From positions 186,001-250,000 of the forward strand of contig NZ_JABWRP020000004.1 in NCBI RefSeq assembly GCF_014269035.2: a stretch of DNA of 64,000 nucleotides. The letters run 5' to 3'. The DNA comes from Pseudomonas vlassakiae. Its GTDB lineage: Bacteria > Pseudomonadota > Gammaproteobacteria > Pseudomonadales > Pseudomonadaceae. The notes beneath the pieces were generated by a model. The model did no database searches. It had not been told where the DNA came from and saw nothing but the letters and a program-made list of their open reading frames with translations. A program made the translations under genes and the position numbers. Positions 25,691 to 35,682 of this stretch are shown in pieces; position 1 is the first letter of the stretch; each line of letters starts with the position of its first letter.

Positions 25691-27088
25691 ATGCGAAACT
25701 CAACGCGATTGGCAACATTGGGCCTGATGCTGCTCAGCCAGCTGGCTGACGCCGAAGACAGCTTGCCCACTGCACCGCTTACCCTTTACAACAATGCCGG
25801 CCAGAACGCTCAGTGGAGCGGTGTCGGCCGGCTGCTCTGGAAGAACCGGCTGTGCATCGGCACCCTGCTGGACAGCCGCGATGCCACCCTTGCCAGCAGC
25901 GGGCCTGCCTACGTGCTCACTGCCGGTCACTGCGCAGGCGGCGTCAATGGCAAAATCATCGTCAACCAGCCAATGACCGGCAGTATTGCATTCAATTATT
26001 TTGCCGATACCCAGGACCAGCGCCGTACCGTGCGTGTGAAGCAGATGGTATGGAGCAGCATGCAAGGTGCCGACCTGGCCCTGCTGGAGCTGGATGCCAC
26101 ACTCGAAGAGTTGCTGGCGCAAGGCATCACACCGGTCAAGATCGGCCCATCCCCCACATCGGCGAACGCGGTAAAGGTAATCGGCGAACCCAGTTCGCTC
26201 GGCCAAGGGCTGCGCCTGTCAACCTGCACGGAGCGCTTCCATAGCTTCTCCAGTGTCAACAACTGGGTGTGGCGAAACGTCAGGCGCAACGATTGCCAAG
26301 GCCTCGATGAAGGGGCGTCCGGCAGCCCAGTCGTCGACAGCGCCACTCACCGCCTGATCAGCGTCGTCAACAGCTTGCATGACAATGAGGTAGGCGCGAT
26401 CCCCATCCACCGTGTGCAGGGATGCTTCAGGGCCGGGCAGGCAGACCTGGAGCTGGACGATTGCCAACTGCTGCCAGGCTTTCAACTGACGCCGCAGGGC
26501 AGTAGTTTCAAGACCATCGTCAAAGCCCGCACCCTGCCCGATGGCTCGCTTGAACAACCACGCTGGGGCTTCGAGTTCCTGATCGACACCCCACGCTACC
26601 GCTACAAGACCAGCACCGATGCGCTCGCCTGTGAAGACCCGGTTGGCTACAGCGGCACGATTGCTGCTGATGCGGCAAGAATTGACGACCCCATCGGCGC
26701 CACGCCTGGAACGCACTACCTGTGCCTCGTTGGTGTGCAGTCCCCTGATCAATCGGCTTCCCGAGCGCTCATGGCCAATAGCCTGAGCCTTGCAGTCGAG
26801 CTGCTGCCACCCGGCCGGCCCAAGGCTGAGGTGAGCACCGAACGGCTGCCGAACGGAGACATCCAGGTAAACTGGCTGCGAGCTGCCGATATCGTGTTCT
26901 ATCGGGTAAAGCGCGGCCCGGCGGCCACTACCCATTGCGATGATCATTCCGGTTATCGCCTGCTGCGCAGCCAGAGCGTGGTGATAGCACACGCGTCGTT
27001 ACCCTTGAAACTGTGCAGCGTTGCCATTGACGTCATACGCCAGAGCTCCGAGTTTCGCACCGACTTGCTCGAGGCCAACACCCCCTGA
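25691..27088 (+). CDS. Secreted trypsin-like serine protease (S1 family)
   Basis: A 465-residue predicted exoprotein. The signal-like N-terminus is MRNSTRLATLGLMLLSQLADA. The catalytic triad can be read as His in VLTAGHCAGG (about residue 80), Asp in GADLALLELD (about 130) and Ser in DEGASGSPVVDS (about 210). Conserved Cys residues (LCIGTL near the start) suggest disulfides. After the protease domain come about 230 residues of unknown type with paired cysteines. The ATG at 25691 has a perfect AGGAGG. There is no operon partner, and a convergent terminator separates it from betT. Target proteins unknown; it looks like a species-variable insertion. Confidence 0.82.
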   Translation: MRNSTRLATLGLMLLSQLADAEDSLPTAPLTLYNNAGQNAQWSGVGRLLWKNRLCIGTLLDSRDATLASSGPAYVLTAGHCAGGVNGKIIVNQPMTGSIAFNYFADTQDQRRTVRVKQMVWSSMQGADLALLELDATLEELLAQGITPVKIGPSPTSANAVKVIGEPSSLGQGLRLSTCTERFHSFSSVNNWVWRNVRRNDCQGLDEGASGSPVVDSATHRLISVVNSLHDNEVGAIPIHRVQGCFRAGQADLELDDCQLLPGFQLTPQGSSFKTIVKARTLPDGSLEQPRWGFEFLIDTPRYRYKTSTDALACEDPVGYSGTIAADAARIDDPIGATPGTHYLCLVGVQSPDQSASRALMANSLSLAVELLPPGRPKAEVSTERLPNGDIQVNWLRAADIVFYRVKRGPAATTHCDDHSGYRLLRSQSVVIAHASLPLKLCSVAIDVIRQSSEFRTDLLEANTP

Positions 27089-27170
27089 CAGCCCCATGGC
27101 CGCGGCTGCGCTTGTGCAGGGAAGCACAGACGCAGCAGGCGGCGCCCCCCGCGACATAATGCTCGGGCAC

Positions 27171-27202
27171 AAAAAAGGCCCTGCTCCGCGGAGCAAGGCC
27201 TT
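27171..27202. terminator. Intrinsic terminator between the protease gene and betT
   Basis: AAGGCC pairs with GGCCTT enclosing the perfect palindrome TGCTCCGCGGAGCA. The A-run on the left gives the T-tract for betT on the minus strand. Confidence 0.85.
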
Positions 27203-27220
27203 CAGTTCAGCGCAACGCTA

Positions 27221-29224
27221 TCAGCTGTAGACACGCCCCAACAGCTGCCGGTGGCTTTCGAACTGATCCAGCACATCCCGCACGATCTGCTCCGGCGCGA
27301 AGCCCATCAGGTCGTACTCCTGGCTACCATCATGCAGATACACCTCGGCACGGTAGAAGCGCTGGCGCACTTCCGGCTCGCCTTCCACCGGCGCCTCGCT
27401 CGGCGCGGCCATGTAGCCGTCCAGGCTCACTTCGTAAACGAACGGGTTGCCCTCGTCCATCATCACCCGCAGGCCCATCATGTTGCGCGATTGGCCAACA
27501 CGGGTTTCCACTTCGAAGCCCAGGGTCTGCAACTGCGCGGCGGCTTCTTTCAGCGCCGGGCTGACGTGCTTGTCCATGAAGCGCTGTACCACGGCCTGGG
27601 TCGGCTGCAGTTCCAGCTGGGTCAGACGCTCGGAGAAGCCGCGGCGACCACGGGCGGCCAGCTCGGCACGCTCCTGCTCGACGGCCACGTCCTGCTTCAT
27701 GGCCTTGTACAGGCCGAACATGAACAGCACCAGCACTACCGAGAACGGCAGGCCCGCCAGCACCACCATGGTCTGCATGGCTTCGAAGTTACCGGCGAAC
27801 AGCAGGCCGATGGTAACCAGGGTGATGACCACCGACCAGAACACCACCATCCAGTGCGGGGCGTCTTCGTCAACCTTGCCGCCTTTGCAGGACAGGTTGG
27901 CCATCATCACCGCGCCGGAGTCGGCCGGGGTGAGGAACAGCACGAAGCCAACGAATACCGCCACACCGATCACGATCTTGGCCGCCGGGAAGTATTCCAG
28001 CAGCTGGTAGATCGACATCGAGGGCTGTTCAAGCGCGGTCTTGCCCAGCTCGACCGCGCCCTGGTTGATGACCAGGTCCAGCGCGGTGTTACCGAAGATC
28101 GACAGCCAGGCCAGGGTGAAGCCCAGCGGGATCAGCAGCACGCCGCTGACCAGCTGGCGCACGGTGCGGCCCTTGGAGATACGGGCAATGAACATGCCGA
28201 CGAACGGGCCCCAGGAGATCCACCAGGCCCAGTAGAACACGGTCCACAGGCCCAGCCAGCGCTCGGACTTGCCGGCTTCGCCTTCGTATACATAGAGGTC
28301 GAAGGTCTTCAGCACGATACCGTTGAGGTAGTCGCCGATGTTCTGCACGAAGCCGTTGAGCAGGTGCAAGGTTTCGCCGCCCAGCAGGACGAAGATCAGC
28401 AGGCCGCTGAACAGCATGATGTTCAGGTTGGACAGGCGACGAATGCCGTTCTCTACACCCGATACCGCCGCCACGGTGGCCACGCCAGCCATGACCAGAA
28501 TCACCACCAGCAGGTTGGTCTTGCTATGGTCCATGCCGAACAGGTATTCCAGGCCGGAGGACACCTGCATCGAACCTATCCCTAAGTTGGTCACCAGGCC
28601 CAGCAGGGTGACGAACATGCCGAAGATGTCCACGGCATTGCCCGCAGCGCCTTTGACCCAGCGCTCACCCACCAGCGGATAAAGCGCCGAGCGCAGGGCC
28701 AACGGTTGATTGTGGCGGTAGGCGAAGTAACCCACGGCCAGGCCGACCAGGGCGTAGATCGCCCAGCCATGCAGGCCCCAGTGCAGGAAGGTCAGCTGCA
28801 GGCCCTGGCGCGCGGCTTCGAGGCTGGCAGAGGTGCCTTCTGGCGGGTTGAAATAGTGGTCCAGCGGCTCGGACGCGCCGAAGTACAGCAGCGAAATGCC
28901 GATACCAGAGGAGAACAGCATGCCGGCCCAGGCGCCGTAGCTGAAGTCAGGCTGGTCGTCCTTGCCGCCAAGCTTGAGCTTGCCGTAGCCGGAGAAGGCC
29001 AGGTAGACGACGAACAGCAGGTAACCGCCGATCACCAGCATGTAGTACCAGCCGAAGGTGCGCGTCAGCCATTTCTGGGCTACGCCCAGCACCTGGCCGG
29101 CAGTTTCAGGTACAGCGATCAACAAGGCAGTCAGAACGAGGATCATCAGCGCGGAGGTGAAGAACACCACGCGGTTGACCCGGACCCTCTCGGCGGGGGG
29201 CTTGGTAAGTGAGGCAGAACTCAT
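27221..29224 (-). CDS. betT: Choline transporter BetT (BCCT family)
   Basis: Inner-membrane, ion-coupled choline uptake system of 667 residues with 12 predicted membrane helices and a long cytoplasmic C-terminal domain (about 150 residues) that in BetT proteins senses osmolarity. The BCCT signature WTVFYWAWWISWGPFVGMF is intact, as is YFGASEPLDHYFNPP. The ATG at 29224 gives the usual start MSSASLTKPPAERVRVNRVV; an extended frame to 29419 crosses the promoter region and is rejected. It is divergent from betIBA across 476 bp that hold the BetI-type operator. It supplies choline to BetA and BetB. Confidence 0.95.
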   Translation of the reverse strand: MSSASLTKPPAERVRVNRVVFFTSALMILVLTALLIAVPETAGQVLGVAQKWLTRTFGWYYMLVIGGYLLFVVYLAFSGYGKLKLGGKDDQPDFSYGAWAGMLFSSGIGISLLYFGASEPLDHYFNPPEGTSASLEAARQGLQLTFLHWGLHGWAIYALVGLAVGYFAYRHNQPLALRSALYPLVGERWVKGAAGNAVDIFGMFVTLLGLVTNLGIGSMQVSSGLEYLFGMDHSKTNLLVVILVMAGVATVAAVSGVENGIRRLSNLNIMLFSGLLIFVLLGGETLHLLNGFVQNIGDYLNGIVLKTFDLYVYEGEAGKSERWLGLWTVFYWAWWISWGPFVGMFIARISKGRTVRQLVSGVLLIPLGFTLAWLSIFGNTALDLVINQGAVELGKTALEQPSMSIYQLLEYFPAAKIVIGVAVFVGFVLFLTPADSGAVMMANLSCKGGKVDEDAPHWMVVFWSVVITLVTIGLLFAGNFEAMQTMVVLAGLPFSVVLVLFMFGLYKAMKQDVAVEQERAELAARGRRGFSERLTQLELQPTQAVVQRFMDKHVSPALKEAAAQLQTLGFEVETRVGQSRNMMGLRVMMDEGNPFVYEVSLDGYMAAPSEAPVEGEPEVRQRFYRAEVYLHDGSQEYDLMGFAPEQIVRDVLDQFESHRQLLGRVYS

Positions 29225-29611
29225 TGCACGAATGCTCCGGGCAGTACGGCTTTGGAGGCTAATCAGTCTTTTCCCGAGCAATTGGTGGAATTCCGCCACT
29301 GCATCAGGTGTTATAAAAGCACCCTGGAAACCGCGATCCCGAATCGATACGTTGCAAAAAACAGACAGGTGGCCTGCTGCAAATGCCACGCCCTCCACTG
29401 GGGTGCGCGCATTCGTCACAGATCACCCCGCCCGCTCCAAGGGCCTGTCGCAGGCCAGTGACCGTACGGCAGAATCTGCATTTCGCCTCGCTCATGCCCG
29501 TCAACGCCTTGTATTCCGGGGGTTACGCGATTTCCTGGGGTGTCAATCCGTGCCTTCTCGACCGCCTGAAAGACTGTCAATGGCACAAATTGTCGCAGAG
29601 CTTATTCTTTA

Positions 29612-29631
29612 TTGATTGAACGTTCAATCAA
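29612..29631. promoter_or_regulatory. BetI operator (perfect 20-bp palindrome)
   Basis: TTGATTGAACGTTCAATCAA is a perfect palindrome 70 bp before betI and closely resembles the TTGAACGTTCAA core known for BetI in enterobacteria. It probably represses betIBA until choline is present. It is the only copy in the 476-bp betT-betI gap; the remaining sequence on the betT side shows no second palindrome. Confidence 0.85.
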
Positions 29632-29700
29632 AACAAAATAGACTGGCCTTCGCCGAGTCAGCCGCCTGTCGTCTGCTCGCAGGCCTGAGGAGATAGCAAG

Positions 29701-30357
29701 ATGCCCAAGGTCGGTATGCAACCCATCCGCCGCCAGCAGTTGATCGAAGCCACATTGCAGGCGGTCGATCAGGTCGGACTGGGTGACGCCAGCATTGCGC
29801 TGATTGCCCGTTTGGCCGGAGTGTCGAACGGCATCATCAGTCACTACTTTCGGGACAAGAACGGCCTGATCGCAGCGACGATGGGTTACATCATGAACAT
29901 GCTCAACGAAGGCGTTAGAGCACGTCGCCAGGCACTGACGGACGACAGCCCGCGCGCCCACCTGAAAGTGATCATCGAGGGCAACTTCGATGCCAGCCAG
30001 GTGAACGGCCCGGCAATGAAAACCTGGTTGGCCTTCTGGGCTTCCAGCATGCACCAGCCCGATTTGCACAGGTTGCAGCGGATCAACGATCACCGCCTGT
30101 ATTCCAACCTGTGCTGCCAGTTCCGCCGCGCCCTGCCGCTCTACCATGCGCGCAAGGCAGCCCGCGGCCTGGCAGCCCTGATCGACGGCCTGTGGCTGCG
30201 TGGTGCCCTGTCGGGAGATGCATTCGACACCGACCAGGCGATACGGATTGCATACGAATACATGGATCTACAACTGGCTAAACAGCACACCCTGGACACA
30301 GACGACCAGGCCGCTGATCAAGCGCGCACGGCCCTTGCCCACCCGGCAGGAGCGTGA
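29701..30357 (+). CDS. betI: TetR-family choline-responsive repressor BetI
   Basis: Choline-sensing repressor of the bet genes. The helix-turn-helix region reads [20 protein letters not shown] followed by [14 protein letters not shown]. The ligand-domain blocks [39 protein letters not shown] and [15 protein letters not shown] are conserved. The protein is 218 residues, about 20 longer than BetI normally is: after the usual ending [11 protein letters not shown] it reads through into an unconserved Asp/Ala-rich tail. First gene of betI-betB-betA. Confidence 0.95.
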   Translation: MPKVGMQPIRRQQLIEATLQAVDQVGLGDASIALIARLAGVSNGIISHYFRDKNGLIAATMGYIMNMLNEGVRARRQALTDDSPRAHLKVIIEGNFDASQVNGPAMKTWLAFWASSMHQPDLHRLQRINDHRLYSNLCCQFRRALPLYHARKAARGLAALIDGLWLRGALSGDAFDTDQAIRIAYEYMDLQLAKQHTLDTDDQAADQARTALAHPAGA

Positions 30358-30394
30358 CGCGCAGCCAACCACACACTGCACTTGCGAGGACACT

Positions 30395-31867
30395 ATGGCC
30401 CGTTTCGGAACGCAAAAACTCTACATTGATGGCGCTTACGTCGACGCTGGCAGCGATGCCACCTTCGAGGCCATCAACCCGGCTACCGGCGAAGTCCTCG
30501 CCCACGTGCAACGTGCCACCCAGGCCGACGTCGAGAAGGCTGTGGAAAGCGCCGAGCGCGGCCAGAAGGTCTGGGCCGCGATGACCGCCATGCAGCGTTC
30601 GCGCATCCTGCGCCGCGCCGTCGACATCCTGCGCGAGCGCAACGATGAACTGGCCATGCTGGAAACCCTGGACACCGGCAAGTCGTACTCGGAAACCCGC
30701 TATGTCGACATCGTCACCGGCGCCGACGTGCTGGAGTACTACGCTGGCCTGGTACCGGCCATCGAAGGCGAGCAGATCCCCCTGCGCGAATCGTCCTTCG
30801 TCTACACCCGCCGCGAGCCGCTGGGCGTAACCGTCGGTATCGGCGCGTGGAACTACCCGATCCAGATCGCCCTGTGGAAATCCGCCCCGGCCCTGGCCGC
30901 TGGCAACGCGATGATCTTCAAGCCGTCGGAAGTCACTTCGCTGACCACCCTGAAACTGGCCGAGATCTACACCGAAGCCGGCCTGCCGAATGGCGTGTTC
31001 AACGTCCTGACCGGCAGCGGCCGCGAAGTCGGCACCTGGCTGACCGAGCACCCACGCATCGAGAAAGTCTCCTTCACTGGCGGCACCACCACCGGCAAGA
31101 AGGTCATGGCCAGCGCCTCGAGCTCGTCGCTCAAGGAAGTCACCATGGAACTGGGCGGCAAGTCGCCATTGATCATTTGCGCCGACGCCGACCTGGACAA
31201 GGCCGCCGACATCGCCATGATGGCCAACTTCTACAGCTCCGGTCAGGTCTGCACCAACGGCACCCGCGTGTTCATCCCGGCGACGATGAAAGCAGCCTTC
31301 GAAGCCAAGATCGCCGAGCGCGTTGCCCGCATCCGCGTTGGCAACCCGGAAGACGAGAACACCAACTTCGGCCCGCTGGTCAGCTTCCAGCACATGGAAA
31401 GCGTGCTCGGCTACATCGCCAAAGGTAAAGAAGAAGGTGCCCGCGTGCTGTGCGGCGGCGAGCGCCTGACTGCCGGTGATTTCGCCAAAGGCGCCTTCGT
31501 GGCCCCGACCGTGTTCACCGACTGCACCGACGACATGACCATCGTCAAGGAAGAGATCTTCGGCCCGGTGATGAGCATCCTCACCTACGAAACCGAAGAA
31601 GAAGTCATCCGCCGCGCCAACGACACCGACTACGGCCTGGCCGCCGGTGTCTGCACCAACGACATCTCCCGTGCCCACCGCATCATCCACCAGCTGGAAG
31701 CCGGTATCTGCTGGATCAATGCCTGGGGCGAATCGCCAGCCGAAATGCCGGTTGGCGGCTACAAGCAGTCGGGCGTCGGCCGTGAGAACGGCGTCAGCTC
31801 GCTGGCTCAATACACGCGCATCAAGTCGGTCCAGGTCGAGCTGGGCGGCTACAACTCGGTCTTCTAA
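30395..31867 (+). CDS. betB: Betaine aldehyde dehydrogenase
   Basis: NAD(P)+-dependent oxidation of betaine aldehyde to glycine betaine, the second step of osmoprotectant synthesis and an entry to choline catabolism. It has 490 residues. The Glu-bearing motif [13 protein letters not shown] and the nucleophile Cys in [13 protein letters not shown] are present, as is the NAD-site segment [19 protein letters not shown]. The ATG at 30395 follows GCGAGGACACT. Between betI and betA in the expected operon, with gaps of 37 and 76 bp. Confidence 0.97.
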   Translation: MARFGTQKLYIDGAYVDAGSDATFEAINPATGEVLAHVQRATQADVEKAVESAERGQKVWAAMTAMQRSRILRRAVDILRERNDELAMLETLDTGKSYSETRYVDIVTGADVLEYYAGLVPAIEGEQIPLRESSFVYTRREPLGVTVGIGAWNYPIQIALWKSAPALAAGNAMIFKPSEVTSLTTLKLAEIYTEAGLPNGVFNVLTGSGREVGTWLTEHPRIEKVSFTGGTTTGKKVMASASSSSLKEVTMELGGKSPLIICADADLDKAADIAMMANFYSSGQVCTNGTRVFIPATMKAAFEAKIAERVARIRVGNPEDENTNFGPLVSFQHMESVLGYIAKGKEEGARVLCGGERLTAGDFAKGAFVAPTVFTDCTDDMTIVKEEIFGPVMSILTYETEEEVIRRANDTDYGLAAGVCTNDISRAHRIIHQLEAGICWINAWGESPAEMPVGGYKQSGVGRENGVSSLAQYTRIKSVQVELGGYNSVF

Positions 31868-31943
31868 GGCCCTGTCCCGCCACGCCCGTGCCACCGCGCG
31901 GGCGTTTCCGCTCCCTGATCACCGCCAACACGAGGGTACTTTC

Positions 31944-33641
31944 ATGTCCCAAGAATTCGATTACATCATCGTCGGAGCAGGCTCCGCCGGTAACACCCTG
32001 GCGACTCGCCTGACCGAAGACGCCGGCGTCACCGTACTGCTGCTGGAAGCCGGTGGCCCCGACTACCGCTTCGACTTCCGCACCCAGATGCCGGCCGCCC
32101 TGGCCTTCCCGCTGCAGGGCCGTCGCTACAACTGGGCCTACGAGACCGACCCGGAGCCGCACATGAACGGCCGCCGCATGGAGTGTGGCCGTGGCAAGGG
32201 CCTGGGTGGCTCGTCGCTGATCAACGGCATGTGCTACATCCGTGGCAACGCCATGGACTTCGACGGCTGGGCGAAACTGCCAGGCCTGGAAGACTGGACC
32301 TACCTCGACTGCCTGCCGTATTTCCGCAAAGCCGAAACCCGCGACATCGGCCCGAACGACTATCACGGCGGCGAAGGCCCGGTCAGCGTGACCACGCCAA
32401 AGGCCGGTAACAACCCGCTGTTCCACGCCATGGTCGAAGCCGGCGTGCAAGCCGGCTACCCGCGCACCGAAGACCTCAACGGCTACCAGCAGGAAGGCTT
32501 CGGTCCGATGGACCGCACCGTCACCAAGCAGGGCCGCCGTTCCAGCACCGCCCGTGGCTACCTGGACCAGGCCAAAAAGCGCCCGAACCTGACCATCGTC
32601 ACTCACGCCCTGACTGACCGCGTACTGTTCGACGGCAAGCGCGCCATTGGCGTGACTTACCTGGTCGGCGACAGCGAAGAGCGCGTCGAAGCCCGCGCCC
32701 GCAAGGAAGTGATCGTAAGCTCCGGCGCCATTGCTTCGCCGCAGCTGCTGCAACGTTCCGGCGTTGGCCCGCGCGCCCTGCTCGAAAGCCTCGACATTCC
32801 GGTGGTACACGACCTGCCAGGCGTCGGCGAAAACCTGCAGGACCACCTTGAGCTGTACCTGCAGTACGCTTGCACCCAGCCGGTGTCGCTGTACCCGTCG
32901 CTGCTGTGGTGGAACCAGCCGGCCATCGGCGCCGAGTGGATGTTCAACGGTACCGGTATCGGCGCCAGCAACCAGTTCGAGGCGGGTGGTTTCATCCGCA
33001 CCCGTCCGGAGTTCGAATGGCCGAACATCCAGTACCACTTCCTGCCGGTCGCGATTAACTACAACGGCTCCAATGGCGTGAAAGAGCACGGGTTCCAGGC
33101 GCACATGGGCTCGATGCGCTCGCCAAGCCGTGGCCGCATCCAGCTCAAGTCGAAGGACCCGCGCCAGCACCCGAGCATCCTGTTCAACTACATGGCCACC
33201 GAGCAGGACTGGCAGGAGTTCCGTGACGGCATCCGCCTGACCCGTGAAATCATGGCCCAGCCGGCGCTGGACCCGTACCGCGGTCGCGAGATCAGCCCGG
33301 GTGAGCACGTGCAGACGGATGAAGAGCTGGACAAGTTCATCCGCGAACACGCCGAAACCGCCTTCCATCCGTCCTGCTCGTGCAAGATGGGCACCGACGA
33401 GATGGCCGTGGTCGACGGCGAAGGCCGCGTGCACGGCATGAAGGGCCTGCGCGTGGTCGATGCCTCGATCATGCCGATCATCATCACCGGCAACCTCAAT
33501 GCCACCACGATCATGATCGCCGAGAAAATTTCGGACAAGATTCGCAACCGCAAGCCGCTGCCGCGCAGCACCGCCAAGTACTACGTGGCCAACGGTGCAC
33601 CGGTCAAAGGCAAGCCAATGCGTGAAGTGAAGCAGGCGTAA
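31944..33641 (+). CDS. betA: Choline dehydrogenase
   Basis: Membrane-associated FAD enzyme of the GMC family that oxidises choline to betaine aldehyde. It has 565 residues. The N-terminal FAD site is [21 protein letters not shown] signatures are [15 protein letters not shown] and the [16 protein letters not shown] [15 protein letters not shown]. The catalytic His is in [14 protein letters not shown] and the C-terminal Asn in [16 protein letters not shown]. The ATG at 31944 has a GAGGG site. Last gene of the bet operon, ending before a REP pair and a terminator. Confidence 0.97.
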   Translation: MSQEFDYIIVGAGSAGNTLATRLTEDAGVTVLLLEAGGPDYRFDFRTQMPAALAFPLQGRRYNWAYETDPEPHMNGRRMECGRGKGLGGSSLINGMCYIRGNAMDFDGWAKLPGLEDWTYLDCLPYFRKAETRDIGPNDYHGGEGPVSVTTPKAGNNPLFHAMVEAGVQAGYPRTEDLNGYQQEGFGPMDRTVTKQGRRSSTARGYLDQAKKRPNLTIVTHALTDRVLFDGKRAIGVTYLVGDSEERVEARARKEVIVSSGAIASPQLLQRSGVGPRALLESLDIPVVHDLPGVGENLQDHLELYLQYACTQPVSLYPSLLWWNQPAIGAEWMFNGTGIGASNQFEAGGFIRTRPEFEWPNIQYHFLPVAINYNGSNGVKEHGFQAHMGSMRSPSRGRIQLKSKDPRQHPSILFNYMATEQDWQEFRDGIRLTREIMAQPALDPYRGREISPGEHVQTDEELDKFIREHAETAFHPSCSCKMGTDEMAVVDGEGRVHGMKGLRVVDASIMPIIITGNLNATTIMIAEKISDKIRNRKPLPRSTAKYYVANGAPVKGKPMREVKQA

Positions 33642-33650
33642 GCCTGCCCT

Positions 33651-33744
33651 GGCCCCTTCGCGGCTAAAGCCGCTCCCACAGGTAGCGCATCGCCCTTGGC
33701 CCTTGCGAACCCCTGCAGGAGCGGATTCACCCGCGAACGGGCCC
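33651..33744. repeat. Inverted REP-type pair downstream of betA
   Basis: GGCCCCTTCGCGGCTAAAGC with tail CGCTCCCACAGG (33651-33682) faces CCCTGCAGGAGCGGATTCAC with tail CCGCGAACGGGCC (33712-33744). The two halves belong to two REP sub-variants. Confidence 0.8.
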
Positions 33745-33760
33745 GCATCGGCAACACCAC

Positions 33761-33786
33761 AAAAGGCACCCTCCGAGGTGCCTTTT
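33761..33786. terminator. Intrinsic terminator after betA
   Basis: AAAAGGCACC pairs perfectly with GGTGCCTTTT around CTCCGA. It ends the bet transcript before the antiporter gene. Confidence 0.88.
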
Positions 33787-33904
33787 GCACATCTGCAGAA
33801 ACGCTTTACAGCCTGCCAATTCATCAGGTTAGAATCAGTTGGCACGCGACTTGCCAAGTCAAGGAGCCAAGCCCCCTTCCCGCGATATCCCGGAGTACCT
33901 GCCT

Positions 33905-35647
33905 TTGGATGCAAGCACCATCAACAGCCTGTTCTTGATCGGCGCATTGCTGGTGGGCGCAAGCATCCTGGTCAGCTCGCTGTCATCGCGCCTGGGCATC
34001 CCCATTCTGGTCATCATTCTCGCCGTCGGCATGGTCGCCGGAGTCGATGGTGGCGGCATCATCTTCAACAACTACCCGACCGCCTACCTAGTGGGCAACC
34101 TGGCATTGGCCGTGATCCTCCTTGACGGCGGCCTGCGCACGCGGGTAGCGAGCTTTCGCGTGGCATTGTGGCCGGCGCTGTCCCTGGCCACCATCGGCGT
34201 GATGATCACCACTGCGCTAACCGGCATGGTAGCTGCCTGGCTGTTCAACCTCAGCCTGATCCAGGGCCTGCTGATCGGCGCCATCGTCGGCTCCACCGAC
34301 GCCGCCGCGGTGTTTTCGCTGCTCGGCGGCAAAGGCCTGAACGAGCGGGTTACCGCCACCCTGGAAATCGAATCGGGCAGCAACGACCCGATGGCGGTGT
34401 TCCTCACCGTCACCCTGATCGACATGATCGCCAGCGGCCAGACTGGCTTGCACTGGAGCCTGCTGGGCCACTTGCTGCGCGAGTTCGGTATTGGCGGCCT
34501 GCTTGGCCTGGGTGGCGGCTGGCTGATGCTGCAGCTGGTCAACCGCATCAACCTGGCCGGCGGCCTGTACCCGATCCTGGTGGTCGCCGGCGGCCTGGTG
34601 GTGTTCTCGCTGACCAATGCCCTGCACGGCAGCGGCTTCCTTGCCGTATACCTGTGCGGCCTGGTGCTGGGCAACAAGCCAATCCGCAGCCGCCACGGCA
34701 TCCTGCACATGCTCGACGGCATGGCCTGGCTGGCCCAGATCGGCATGTTCCTGGTGCTGGGGCTGCTGGTCACGCCCCACGACCTGCTACCGATCGCCCT
34801 GCCGGCGCTGGGCCTGGCGTTGTGGATGATCCTGGTGGCGCGCCCTCTGTCGGTAGTCGCCAGCCTGCTGCCGTTCAAGGCCTTCCATGGTCGTGAAAAA
34901 GGCTTCATTTCCTGGGTTGGCCTGCGCGGCGCGGTGCCGATCATTCTGGCAGTATTCCCGCTGATGGCCGGCCTGCCTGACGCCCAGCTGTTCTTCAACC
35001 TGGCGTTCTTCATCGTGCTGGTGTCGCTGCTGGTGCAAGGCACCAGCCTGCCGTGGATGGCCAAGCTGCTGAAGGTCACCGTACCGCCAGACCCGGCGCC
35101 GATTTCCCGCTCGGCCCTGGAAGTGCACATCACCAGCGAGTGGGAGCTGTTCGTCTACCGCCTGGGTGCGGAAAAATGGTGCATCGGCGCCGCCCTGCGC
35201 GAGCTCAAGATGCCCGAAGGCACGCGTATCGCCGCGCTGTTCCGGGGCGAACAACTGCTGCACCCCTCCGGCAGTACGGTACTGGAGGTAGGCGACATGC
35301 TCTGCGTGATCGGCCACGAACATAACCTTCCGGCGCTGGGCAAGCTGTTCAGCCAGGCACCGCAGCGCGGTCTGGACCTGCGTTTCTTTGGCGACTTCGT
35401 GCTCGAAGGCGATGCCGAACTGGGCGCGGTGGCCGCACTTTATGGCCTCAAACTGGACGGCCTGGACGCGAAAATGCCGCTGGCGCAGTTCATCCGACAG
35501 AAGGTCGGAGGCGCTCCAGTAGTAGGCGACCAGGTCGAATGGCACGGCACGATCTGGACCGTGGCGACCATGGACGGGAACAAGATCCAGAAAGTCGGCG
35601 TCAGATTCCCCGAAGGAACGCGACCCGGACCAGGATTGTTCCTCTAA
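33905..35647 (+). CDS. nhaP2: Potassium/proton antiporter (NhaP2/CvrA type, CPA1)
   Basis: Inner-membrane cation:H+ antiporter for cytoplasmic K+/Na+ and pH control. It has 580 residues: about 12-13 membrane helices, then a C-terminal cytoplasmic regulatory part from about 400 with a TrkA_C-type segment ([17 protein letters not shown] [20 protein letters not shown]) and the conserved close [13 protein letters not shown]. The ion-site region is [18 protein letters not shown] and [13 protein letters not shown] place the start at TTG 33905, with GGAG 9 nt upstream, because [20 protein letters not shown] is the conserved beginning; upstream in-frame sequence is unlike the family. Exact cation preference is inferred. 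Confidence 0.9.
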   Translation: MDASTINSLFLIGALLVGASILVSSLSSRLGIPILVIILAVGMVAGVDGGGIIFNNYPTAYLVGNLALAVILLDGGLRTRVASFRVALWPALSLATIGVMITTALTGMVAAWLFNLSLIQGLLIGAIVGSTDAAAVFSLLGGKGLNERVTATLEIESGSNDPMAVFLTVTLIDMIASGQTGLHWSLLGHLLREFGIGGLLGLGGGWLMLQLVNRINLAGGLYPILVVAGGLVVFSLTNALHGSGFLAVYLCGLVLGNKPIRSRHGILHMLDGMAWLAQIGMFLVLGLLVTPHDLLPIALPALGLALWMILVARPLSVVASLLPFKAFHGREKGFISWVGLRGAVPIILAVFPLMAGLPDAQLFFNLAFFIVLVSLLVQGTSLPWMAKLLKVTVPPDPAPISRSALEVHITSEWELFVYRLGAEKWCIGAALRELKMPEGTRIAALFRGEQLLHPSGSTVLEVGDMLCVIGHEHNLPALGKLFSQAPQRGLDLRFFGDFVLEGDAELGAVAALYGLKLDGLDAKMPLAQFIRQKVGGAPVVGDQVEWHGTIWTVATMDGNKIQKVGVRFPEGTRPGPGLFL

Positions 35648-35682
35648 ACTCCGTTTCTGCCTGATCCACAAGTAGTCTGCCT

